From an uncultured bacterium (lineage in GTDB: Bacteria > Cyanobacteriota > Vampirovibrionia > Gastranaerophilales > Gastranaerophilaceae), in contig USGC01000060.1 in assembly GCA_900554095.1 (NCBI GenBank), positions 1-9,179 on the forward strand: DNA of 9,179 nucleotides. The letters run 5' to 3'. Shown piece by piece: positions 1 to 5,570 of the stretch (its first letter is position 1; each line of letters starts with the position of its first letter). The notes under the pieces are model-generated. The model did no database searches. It was not told where the DNA came from and saw nothing but the letters and a program-made list of their open reading frames with translations. Position numbers and translations under genes: made by a program.

Positions 1-1
1 G

Positions 2-799
2 GGGGGGGCTCGCGGGTTCATACCGCTTAAAGGCCGAAAAGTTGGGGTAGAAACCCCAACCTACAAATGTATAACCTCAGAAGGAGTAGGTTGGGCTTTC
101 AGCCCAACAAAATCAAAGATAGCCTTTACTATAGCGGAAGTTTTGATAACTTTAGGCATAATCGGGATAGTAGCCGCACTGACAATGCCGACGTTAATAA
201 AGAAACATCAGCAGCGCGTTTTGGTAACACGATTACAAAAGAATTATAGTATTGTTTCTCAAGCATTGATGTTATCAGTTGCAGAAAACGGCGATTTTAG
301 CGAGTGGGAGTGGGGAACTGAATACACCAATGAAAATGTAAAACGTTTTGCCAACAAGTATTTTGTTCCATATGTAAAAAAGTTAAAAATGTATGAAGGT
401 TCAGGTACTAATTCATACCACAATTATGGAGTTTATCTTGCGGATGGCACTTTAGTAACATTTGATCTTGACGGTGCTTCTGCTTCAGGTCAATCTCCAG
501 CCTCATTCTCCCTTATCTTTGACTTTTCAAATGATACAGAAGGGCATAATAGCCGCTGGAAAGATTACAGCCGAAAAAATTTTGTTATGAGAATTCATAG
601 TCGCAAAAAGTTTTCATTTTTCGCTTGGGGAAATGGCAACCAAGACTGGATAAGCAAAGGTCAGCTTCCAAGTAGAGATGAGCTTATAAATCACCCCCAA
701 TACGGCTGTAATGCAAATATTCCAAAAAATAAAAGATACAATTGCGGAGCGCTCATTCAAATGGACGGCTGGCAGATTAAGGACGATTATCCGTGGTAA
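2..799 (+). CDS. Type IV-like prepilin / pseudopilin, 5' partial
   Basis: This is a secreted pilin-like subunit with a class III (type IV prepilin) signal. The frame is open to the left edge (265 codons visible) and has no ATG, GTG or TTG upstream of position 143, so the true start lies outside the window. The TTG at 143 cannot be the start, because it would remove the prepilin motif SKIA|FTIAEV (codons 113-142). There the peptidase would cut between Ala and Phe, and the mature protein carries the conserved Glu5 followed by a hydrophobic helix (LITLGIIGIVAALTMPTLI). After the helix comes a basic stretch (KKHQQR) and a soluble domain with four cysteines' worth of family-like C-terminal features, ending in GWQIKDDYPW. 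The 41 visible residues before Phe1 form an unusually long leader and are partly encoded by the inverted repeats at 41-108. Known for the family: such proteins are cleaved by PilD and build pili or type II secretion pseudopili. The specific role here is unknown. Confidence 0.82.
   Translation, partial: GGARGFIPLKGRKVGVETPTYKCITSEGVGWAFSPTKSKIAFTIAEVLITLGIIGIVAALTMPTLIKKHQQRVLVTRLQKNYSIVSQALMLSVAENGDFSEWEWGTEYTNENVKRFANKYFVPYVKKLKMYEGSGTNSYHNYGVYLADGTLVTFDLDGASASGQSPASFSLIFDFSNDTEGHNSRWKDYSRKNFVMRIHSRKKFSFFAWGNGNQDWISKGQLPSRDELINHPQYGCNANIPKNKRYNCGALIQMDGWQIKDDYPW
41..108. repeat. REP-like inverted repeat cluster within the prepilin leader
   Basis: Two perfect small hairpins lie 29 nt apart. 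One is GTTGGGG (41-47) / CCCCAAC (54-60) with a 6-nt loop, and the other is GTTGGGC (90-96) / GCCCAAC (102-108) with a 5-nt loop. A third, competing 10-bp pairing joins CCCAACCTAC (55-64) to GTAGGTTGGG (86-95). The GTAGGTTGGG...CCCAAC pattern resembles dispersed palindromic repeats common in cyanobacterial genomes; that comparison is from memory. No transposase is present. The element lies inside the open prepilin frame and contributes residues to its leader. Confidence 0.6.
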
Positions 800-810
800 A
801 ATTAATAAAC

Positions 811-839
811 TTGCACATTGGCCGGTTAGGTAATATAAT
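811..839 (+). promoter_or_regulatory. Predicted promoter of fliI, near-leaderless
   Basis: A perfect -10 box TATAAT (834-839) is preceded by 17 nt and a partial -35 box TTGCAC (811-816). Transcription would start about 6-7 nt after the -10, which is at or next to the fliI ATG at 846. No Shine-Dalgarno sequence lies at a workable distance before that ATG; the nearest AGG (828-830) is 15 nt away. The fit suggests a leaderless transcript. Confidence 0.5.
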
Positions 840-845
840 TCTATT

Positions 846-1409
846 ATGAATGACTTAGATGACAGCAGGCTTATTGATTTGAAATCCCGCGTTAAGGAAA
901 AACTTAACGAAACTGAGCTTTACAAATATAAGGGCACGGTTTCAAAGCTTTTGGGCTTGACTGTTGAGGTTAAGCTCCCGGGGCTTAAAATCGGTGATTT
1001 ATGCTATATCGAAACCGACAGCGGCGAAAAGAAACCAGCGGAAGTTGTAGCTTTTAAAGGTGAAGCCGCTCAGCTTTTGCTGCTTTTAGATGGAAACGGT
1101 ATCGGGCAGGGTAGCCAGGTTACGTCAACCGGAAGACCTATTATTATTCCTGTTGGGGATTTTCTTCTTGGAAGACTTATCAACCCTATGGGTGAACCTA
1201 TTGATGACAAGCCGCTTGATACAACCGGAGCTGTTTGGCGGCCTATTGAGGGGCCTCCGCCGGGGCCGTTTGAAAGGCCTATTATTACAGAACAATTCTC
1301 AACAGGCGTAAGAGCGATTGACAGTTGTATGACTATGCTGCGGTCAGCGTATGGGCCTTTTTGCAGGTTCTGGTGTCGGCAAAAGTACTTTGCTCGGTAT
1401 GATTGCTAG
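846..1409 (+). CDS. fliI: Flagellar export ATPase FliI, N-terminal part (gene frameshifted)
   Basis: This is the first part of the cytoplasmic ATPase that energises export of flagellar subunits through the type III export gate. Residues 1-163 are FliI-like: a variable N-terminal segment, then a beta-barrel domain with GLTVEVKLPGLKIGDLC and the family signature GRLINPMGEPIDDKP, then PPPGPFERP and STGVRAIDSCMTM, which leads into the P-loop domain. After codon 1335-1337 the frame goes wrong and the protein ends with about 24 unrelated residues at 1409. The correct continuation (GQRMGLFAGSGVGKS) is in another frame. Joined, the two parts would give about 448 residues, normal for FliI. The ATG at 846 is chosen because homology begins soon after it and the promoter spacing fits. 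The gene is not next to fliH, fliJ or other flagellar genes here. A type III secretion ATPase (YscN family) is the main alternative. Confidence 0.88.
   Translation: MNDLDDSRLIDLKSRVKEKLNETELYKYKGTVSKLLGLTVEVKLPGLKIGDLCYIETDSGEKKPAEVVAFKGEAAQLLLLLDGNGIGQGSQVTSTGRPIIIPVGDFLLGRLINPMGEPIDDKPLDTTGAVWRPIEGPPPGPFERPIITEQFSTGVRAIDSCMTMLRSAYGPFCRFWCRQKYFARYDC
1335..1351 (+). other. Frameshift site in fliI (net loss of 2 nt)
   Basis: FliI proteins normally read LTxGxGQRMG here. The sequence gives MTM in one frame and CGQRMG two bases out of register. Restoring two G after ATG (1335-1337) yields M-G-C-G-Q-R-M-G, so a GGG run shortened to a single G is the simplest explanation. Two separate one-base losses would also fit. 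Confidence 0.8.
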
Positions 1410-2190
1410 AAACTCTGATGCGGATGTTAATGTTATGGCCTTAATCGGTGAACGCGGCAGGGAAGTTAAAGAATTTGTTGAAGACTCTTTAGGCGTAGAA
1501 GGTATGAAAAAGTCGGTTTTGGTTTGTTCAACCGGCGATCAGCCGCCATTGATCCGTCAAAAAGCTTTGCAGGCCGCAACTGCTGTTTGTGAATATTTTA
1601 GAGATCAAGGTAAAAAAGTTTTTCTTATGACGGATACGGTTACGCGCTGCGCTATGGCCGGGCGTGAAGTAGGGCTTTCTATCGGGGAGCCGCCGACTAT
1701 GAAAGGTTATCCGCCGTCAATCTTTTCTTGGCTGCAAAAAGTGCTTGAGCGTGCAGGAAATAGTCCGAAAGGCTCGATTACGGCACTTTATACTGTTTTG
1801 ATGGAAGGGGACGATATATCTGACCCTATTGTGGATACTGTCCGCGGGATTGTTGACGGGCACATATTTCTTTCAAGAAAGGTTGCTGAGTCCAATCATT
1901 ATCCGGCTATTGATGTTTTAGGGAGTATTTCAAGGCTTATGTCAGCTATTGCGTCTCCTGAGCATAAAGAGGCGGCTGCCAAGATGAGGAAAATTCTCGC
2001 GCTTTACCGCGAAAACAAGGATTTGATTGATGTCGGGATGTATCAGCCTGGGTCAAACCCAAAGCTTGATACTGCTATTGAGATGATTCCGCAGGTTAAT
2101 GCGTTTTTGCAGCAAAGGACTTCCGACAGTGTTAGTATGGAAACTACTATCGGAACTTTAATTTCTATGATGAGCGGAGTTGATATTTAA
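1351..2190 (+). CDS. fliI: Flagellar export ATPase FliI, catalytic part (gene frameshifted)
   Basis: This is the catalytic and C-terminal domain of the same FliI. In fragment numbering it has Walker A AGSGVGKS (5-12), the F1-type catalytic-glutamate motif GERGREV (33-39), DQPPLIRQKA (63-72), Walker B FLMTD (91-95), EPPTMKGYPPSIFSWLQKVL and EGDDISDPIVDTVRGIVDGH. The motif SNHYPAIDVLGSISRLM follows, and a helical C-terminal domain ends the protein. EGDDxxDPIxDxVRGIxDGH together with NHYPAIDVL places it in the FliI/YscN branch rather than the F- or V-type synthases. The FliI frame is already readable from 1339 (C-G-Q-R-M-G). The ATG at 1351 is simply the first internal start and has no Shine-Dalgarno sequence, so this half is probably not made as a separate protein. 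If the deletion is real the gene is a pseudogene; if it is a base-calling error the gene is intact. Confidence 0.9.
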   Translation: MGLFAGSGVGKSTLLGMIARNSDADVNVMALIGERGREVKEFVEDSLGVEGMKKSVLVCSTGDQPPLIRQKALQAATAVCEYFRDQGKKVFLMTDTVTRCAMAGREVGLSIGEPPTMKGYPPSIFSWLQKVLERAGNSPKGSITALYTVLMEGDDISDPIVDTVRGIVDGHIFLSRKVAESNHYPAIDVLGSISRLMSAIASPEHKEAAAKMRKILALYRENKDLIDVGMYQPGSNPKLDTAIEMIPQVNAFLQQRTSDSVSMETTIGTLISMMSGVDI

Positions 2191-2206
2191 TTTTTTGTGG
2201 TAGAAT
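2180..2206 (+). promoter_or_regulatory. Possible promoter of the zupT gene
   Basis: An extended -10 element, TGG followed by TAGAAT (2201-2206), lies between fliI and the transporter. A TTGATA -35-like box (2180-2185) overlaps the end of fliI. The 15-nt spacer is shorter than optimal, but extended -10 promoters tolerate this. A Shine-Dalgarno GGAG (2213-2216) follows, 7 nt before the ATG at 2224. Confidence 0.4.
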
Positions 2207-2223
2207 TGTTTCGGAGATAAGAT

Positions 2224-3027
2224 ATGAATTTACCGCAAAATTTTGGAATTGCAATGTTAATGACGCTATTTGCCGGGCTTACAACTGCTGTCGGCGGCGG
2301 CATTGCTTTTATGGTTAAAAAAGATAACTTAAAAGCATTATCAATAGGGCTTGGGTTTTCGGCCGGAGTTATGATTTTTCTTTCTTTTACGAATATTTTG
2401 CCTGAAGCCGGGCATCTTTTGGCGGTTAATTATCCTAATAAGTATCAATGGATGTTATATTGCGGATTTATAGCGGGCTTAGTTATTGCAATTCTTATTG
2501 ATTATTTTTTGCCTGATCATATCGATCCTGATGAATTAAGCGACCCTGATGCGCCTTGCAAGCATCATCATAAAATTAAAAGAGCAGGGCTTTTAACTGC
2601 TATCGCTATTTGTGTGCATAACTTCCCCGAAGGTATGGCGACTTTTTTAACAACAACTCAAAATTTAACATTGGGGGTTTCTGTCGGGATTGCGATTGCA
2701 ATTCATAATATTCCTGAAGGTATTGCTGTTGCTTTACCTATTTATCATGCAACGGGCAAGAAGCGTTATGCGATGCTATATGCGGCACTTTCTGGCATTA
2801 CAGAACCAATTGGAGCTTTAATTGGGGTTTTGCTTTTAGGGCTTTTCCTGCCGCAAGTGCTTGTGGGAATTTTGATGGCGGCTGTTGCCGGAATTATGAT
2901 ATATATATCTTTTGATACGCTTCTTCCGCTTGCTCGCGAGTACGGCAACTGGCACCTTTCTATGATTGGTATTGTAACAGGTATGCTGTTTATTTGGCTG
3001 AGTTTAATTCTGCTCGGGCAAATGTAG
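2224..3027 (+). CDS. zupT: ZIP-family divalent metal transporter (ZupT type)
   Basis: This is an inner-membrane importer for zinc and probably other divalent metals such as iron and manganese. The 267 residues form about eight hydrophobic segments. The two hallmark metal-site helices carry HNFPEGMATF (from residue 132) and HNIPEGIAVA (from residue 161), the GufA/ZupT-type signature. Between membrane segments 3 and 4 is a cytoplasmic loop (about 96-121) rich in Asp and His, with DHIDPDELSDPDAPCKHHHK, which is a likely metal-sensing or metal-gathering loop. Length matches bacterial ZupT (about 260 residues). The start at 2224 has GGAG 7 nt upstream. The radical SAM gene begins 15 nt after its stop, so the two may be co-transcribed. 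A shared role, for example metal supply for an Fe-S enzyme, is only a guess. Zinc specificity is assumed from family membership. Confidence 0.92.
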   Translation: MNLPQNFGIAMLMTLFAGLTTAVGGGIAFMVKKDNLKALSIGLGFSAGVMIFLSFTNILPEAGHLLAVNYPNKYQWMLYCGFIAGLVIAILIDYFLPDHIDPDELSDPDAPCKHHHKIKRAGLLTAIAICVHNFPEGMATFLTTTQNLTLGVSVGIAIAIHNIPEGIAVALPIYHATGKKRYAMLYAALSGITEPIGALIGVLLLGLFLPQVLVGILMAAVAGIMIYISFDTLLPLAREYGNWHLSMIGIVTGMLFIWLSLILLGQM

Positions 3028-3042
3028 CGGGTGTGAGGTCTT

Positions 3043-4113
3043 ATGTCTAATTTATCAAATTTATTTGATTTGGCCAGAAATTTGTACGCAATGCCTTCTT
3101 ATAACTCAAATTCCGGTAAGGCGTTAATTCCGTTGCGTTATTTTTTTGAGTTGACATATCGGTGCAATTTGCAATGTCCGTATTGTTATGTCGGAGATGA
3201 CCGCAAAAAAGACGAGCTTACGACTGATGAATGGATGAATGTTATTCGGCAAATACCTTTTTATTCTTTTGTTACGCTCGTAGGCGGTGAACCTTTGATA
3301 AGAAAAGATTTTGTTGATATTCTCTACGCTGTTTCTAAAAAGACTTTTGGTAAATTGAACGTTGTATCAAACGGAATTTTGATTAATGATGAGATTATTG
3401 ACGCTTTTATTAAAAGCAAAATGATGCTTTTGTCGGTTTCGCTTGACGGGTATGGCGAAAATCATGACAAAAACCGCGCTAAAGAAGGGATTTTTGATAA
3501 AATTATTTCCAATCTTGAAAACATGAATAGCCGCGAAAAGCGCCCGCTTATTGATATTAAAACTATTGTTTTAGAAAACAATCTCGATGATTTGGTTAAA
3601 TTGTACAAGCTTTGCGATGAGATGAAATTTAATTTTTTATCGATTTCGTTTTTGAGAAATAACAATTTAAAACAAAATTCAGTATTGTTTGACAGCTTTG
3701 TGCCGGAATTCAACGGGCATTATCCAATACAAAAGTATTTTGATATGGACCATTTCAAAGAGGTGTACAGGGAGCTTGAGGCATTACAGAAAAATTCAAA
3801 GGTACAGATTCGCTTTTCGCCAAAGTTTGAGTATGCGAAAAACACGCTTGAAAAAATAGAACAATTCTTTAATATGCCGGCTGATAAACCTGTTCAAGAT
3901 ATTTATCTTCCTTGCAAGTATCCGTATTCCAATATGATGATTAATCCATCAGGCGACGTTTATCCTTGTCTTTCCCAGCGAATTGGGAATGTGAAAGATT
4001 TGCCGCTGAAAGATGTTTTTAATCTTCCTCACTATAGGTGCTTTAGGAAAAATTTGAAGGCTGCAAAGGTTTTCGGCGCTTGCCAAATGTGCTGTGAGTT
4101 AATTGTTAAGTAA
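3043..4113 (+). CDS. Radical SAM/SPASM-domain enzyme, substrate unknown
   Basis: This is a cytoplasmic enzyme that should bind a 4Fe-4S cluster and cleave S-adenosylmethionine to start radical chemistry. The CX3CX2C motif is C41-NLQ-C45-PY-C48, preceded by a beta strand (YFFELTYR). GGEPL (81-85) and SLDG (133-136) are the usual SAM-binding strand motifs of the TIM barrel. The C-terminal third has a SPASM-like pattern of cysteines: C291, then INPSGDVYPC with C309, GNVKDLPLKDVFN, then C333, C347, C350 and C351. These would hold one or two auxiliary clusters. The protein is 356 residues, normal for the class. The start at 3043 has GAGG (3035-3038) only 4 nt upstream. SPASM enzymes include peptide maturases and sulfatase activators, but no precursor peptide, sulfatase or cofactor pathway lies nearby, so no substrate is assigned. 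Confidence 0.87.
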   Translation: MSNLSNLFDLARNLYAMPSYNSNSGKALIPLRYFFELTYRCNLQCPYCYVGDDRKKDELTTDEWMNVIRQIPFYSFVTLVGGEPLIRKDFVDILYAVSKKTFGKLNVVSNGILINDEIIDAFIKSKMMLLSVSLDGYGENHDKNRAKEGIFDKIISNLENMNSREKRPLIDIKTIVLENNLDDLVKLYKLCDEMKFNFLSISFLRNNNLKQNSVLFDSFVPEFNGHYPIQKYFDMDHFKEVYRELEALQKNSKVQIRFSPKFEYAKNTLEKIEQFFNMPADKPVQDIYLPCKYPYSNMMINPSGDVYPCLSQRIGNVKDLPLKDVFNLPHYRCFRKNLKAAKVFGACQMCCELIVK

Positions 4114-4131
4114 TTTTTTTTTTGCGTTTTT

Positions 4132-4190
4132 GTCCGTAAAATTACGGACGTATTTTTACGTAAGTAAAACTGCGGACTTTTTTTATTTTT
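4132..4190 (+). terminator. Probable terminator / attenuator-like hairpins after the radical SAM gene
   Basis: A perfect 8-bp hairpin GTCCGTAA (4132-4139) / TTACGGAC (4142-4149) has only a 2-nt loop and is overlapped by a second hairpin ACGTA (4148-4152) / TACGT (4157-4161). The 5' arm GTCCG can also pair with CGGAC (4173-4177), which directly precedes TTTTTTTATTTTT (4178-4190). That last pairing gives a terminator geometry with a weak 5-bp closing stem. Termination is therefore likely but not certain. Confidence 0.45.
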
Positions 4191-4216
4191 AAAATACGTT
4201 ATACTCAAAATATAGT
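4188..4216 (+). promoter_or_regulatory. Possible promoter for the first phage-side gene
   Basis: A -10-like TATAGT (4211-4216) lies 17 nt after TTTAAA (4188-4193), which matches 4 of 6 bases of the -35 consensus. An alternative -10, TATACT (4200-4205), lacks a good -35. The gene that follows starts at 4279 with Shine-Dalgarno AGGGAG (4266-4271). In AT-rich DNA such matches occur by chance, so confidence is low. Confidence 0.3.
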
Positions 4217-4278
4217 TAAGGTTAAACAAAATAAATCGGGAACACCTTAGATTGACAAGCTCTTTAGGGAGAGAATAA

Positions 4279-4674
4279 ATGGGATATATTAATTGCTGCG
4301 GCTATCTGCAAAAGTCAAAGACATTTACAGCAGAACCCAAGGCAGAATTCTTGGCGTGCCGGGTTGACTATCTGGCAGCGTGTCGGCATTGCGGGCACGC
4401 GGTTATCCAAATAACCAGAGTTTCTGAAGACGGAAAAGTTTCTATTATCAGAAAGGTTGGTGTAAAAGCTGTAAATTTTTTACAAAAAAATAAATTTAAA
4501 TTAAAAAAATTACAAAGTTACAGCAATCCACTTCTGGATACGAGAAAAACTTTTTACGGACAACCAAAAAGTAAAGAGGAAAATCCTGACCATCATTCAG
4601 CTTCAAGCACATTGAAAACAACTATAAAACAAAATAAACATCTCCATCTTAATTGCAATTACCTCATAAAGTAA
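4279..4674 (+). CDS. Small Cys/His-containing protein, possible zinc-binding phage protein
   Basis: I do not recognise this 131-residue protein as a named family. Its N-terminal half (1-70) looks folded and holds C6, C7, C27, C35, C38 and H40. The core ACRHCGHAVIQITR gives a CxxCxH knuckle that could bind zinc together with C27 or C6. The C-terminal half (about 70-131) is rich in Lys, Asn, Ser and Gln, low in complexity and probably disordered and basic, which would suit nucleic-acid binding. The start is well supported by AGGGAG (4266-4271) 7 nt upstream. The gene is transcriptionally isolated: an attenuator-like structure precedes it and a strong terminator follows (4725-4753). Position at the edge of the phage module suggests a phage accessory or regulatory protein, but no function is assigned. 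Confidence 0.65.
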   Translation: MGYINCCGYLQKSKTFTAEPKAEFLACRVDYLAACRHCGHAVIQITRVSEDGKVSIIRKVGVKAVNFLQKNKFKLKKLQSYSNPLLDTRKTFYGQPKSKEENPDHHSASSTLKTTIKQNKHLHLNCNYLIK

Positions 4675-4724
4675 TTCTTTGGTTTTTAAAATAAGGAATT
4701 ATTTTTAACTTATCTTACTCTAGA

Positions 4725-4753
4725 GGGAGGAATTGCTCCTCCCATCTTTTTTT
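4725..4753 (+). terminator. Rho-independent terminator
   Basis: A perfect 7-bp GC-rich stem GGGAGGA (4725-4731) / TCCTCCC (4737-4743) with a 5-nt loop ATTGC is followed by ATC and a run of seven T (4747-4753). It ends the transcript of the 4279 gene and insulates the downstream phage genes. Confidence 0.9.
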
Positions 4754-4845
4754 AGCTGAGATATTATTAAAATAATGTTTTTTGTCTAAGTTAAGATTGA
4801 AATTATTAAATCTAATAACCAGGATTACATATAAGGGAATTGAGA

Positions 4846-5055
4846 ATGAAACTATCACCAAAGGAAATTAAGGTTTTGACTTTGGTTGCAAAAGGCTATG
4901 TCGATAAAGAAATCGGGATTATTTTAAAAATATCTGAACGAACTGTTCAAACATATTTAACTCGTATAATGTTCAAATTAAATGCCAAAAACAGAGTCAA
5001 TGCAGCCGTTTTATTTTTTATGAAAAATCCTAACCTTTACTATGACAAAAATTAA
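4846..5055 (+). CDS. Stand-alone LuxR/GerE-type helix-turn-helix protein
   Basis: This 69-residue protein is little more than a LuxR C-terminal DNA-binding domain. LSPKEIKVLTLVAKGYVDKEIG covers the first helices, and ISERTVQTYLTRIMFKLNAKNRVNAAVLF covers the recognition helix and the dimerisation helix. There is no receiver or ligand-binding domain. The ATG at 4846 is chosen over the in-frame TTG at 4840, because AAGGGA (4833-4838) sits 7 nt before the ATG but only 1 nt before the TTG. It follows a strong terminator and lies 14 nt before the lysin gene, so it probably opens the phage late transcript. The likely role is transcriptional control of the phage or host genes. Similar minimal GerE proteins such as B. 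subtilis GerE are activators or repressors; direction here cannot be told. No clear promoter was found in 4754-4830. Confidence 0.85.
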   Translation: MKLSPKEIKVLTLVAKGYVDKEIGIILKISERTVQTYLTRIMFKLNAKNRVNAAVLFFMKNPNLYYDKN

Positions 5056-5069
5056 AGCAAAGGGGACAT

Positions 5070-5567
5070 ATGAAAAGAATTATTATTCATTGGACGGCGG
5101 GGGGCTACAATCCCTCGACGTACGAAAAAAACTGTTATCATTTTTTAATTGACGGGAGTGGAAAAACAATCTCCGGAAATTTTAAACCTGAAGACAATCT
5201 TGTATGTTCTGAAGGGACTTATGCTGCGCACACAGGTGGCGGGAACACCGGGTCTATAGGCGTATCTATGTGTGCCATGGCAGGTTTTAAAGATAAAAAT
5301 CACGTTGGGAATTACCCGATTACTCCAGTCCAATTTGAAGCCGCTATGAAGCTTTGTGCTGATTTGGCGCTTAAATACAATATCGCTGTTACTCCTGCTA
5401 ATGTTATGACGCATTACGAATTCGGCGTTAAAAATCCCAAAACAACTTCAGCAGGAAAAATTGATATTATTCATATCCCGCCCTATCCTTGGGTGGAAAA
5501 AAATGATTGCGGAGCTTTTATCCGCTCAAAAATCAAATGGTACATTTCAAAAGCGAAAGAGGTATAA
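5070..5567 (+). CDS. N-acetylmuramoyl-L-alanine amidase (Amidase_2-type phage endolysin)
   Basis: This zinc hydrolase should cut the bond between N-acetylmuramic acid and the peptide stem of peptidoglycan. The 165 residues are a bare catalytic domain. IIIHWTAGG contains the first zinc ligand H7. YHFLIDGSG (23-31), AAHTGGGNTGSIGVSMC (52-68) and MTHYEFG with the second ligand H115 follow. GKIDI supplies D132 at the place of the third ligand, which is Asp or Cys in other Amidase_2 enzymes. There is no signal peptide and no separate cell-wall-binding domain, so a holin would be needed for lysis, and none is in the window. AAAGGGGA (5059-5066) precedes the start. The next gene begins 3 nt after its stop, so the two are surely co-transcribed. 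Lying ahead of the capsid genes is unusual for a lysin, so a virion-associated or entry role is possible. Confidence 0.88.
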   Translation: MKRIIIHWTAGGYNPSTYEKNCYHFLIDGSGKTISGNFKPEDNLVCSEGTYAAHTGGGNTGSIGVSMCAMAGFKDKNHVGNYPITPVQFEAAMKLCADLALKYNIAVTPANVMTHYEFGVKNPKTTSAGKIDIIHIPPYPWVEKNDCGAFIRSKIKWYISKAKEV

Positions 5568-5570
5568 ATT

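Noticed and set aside
1..8. Run of eight G at the window start
   Set aside because: It may be real or a contig-end artefact; a single homopolymer at an edge supports no feature.
143..145. TTG as start of the prepilin gene
   Set aside because: It would cut off the prepilin cleavage motif and Glu5 that lie in the same open frame upstream.
67..249. Small 60-codon + strand frame over the prepilin
   Set aside because: It overlaps the prepilin in another frame, shows no domain, and is made of repeat and shifted pilin sequence.
4114..4123. Run of ten T right after the radical SAM stop as terminator tail
   Set aside because: No stable hairpin lies immediately upstream; only weak AT-rich pairings are possible.
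4252..4257. Perfect -35 box TTGACA before the 4279 gene
   Set aside because: A -10 box at normal spacing would fall on the start codon (4275-4280) and reads poorly; the Shine-Dalgarno sequence would then be untranscribed.
4114..4278. tRNA or classical attachment core at the phage boundary
   Set aside because: No cloverleaf or direct repeat is visible, and the other prophage end is outside the window.
3043..4674. RiPP-like pair: SPASM enzyme plus Cys-containing small protein
   Set aside because: A terminator-like structure and a possible promoter separate them, the small protein has no leader/core layout, and its cysteines look like a zinc site.
4840..4842. TTG start for the GerE-type gene
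   Set aside because: It leaves 1 nt to the Shine-Dalgarno sequence, whereas ATG 4846 has 7 nt.
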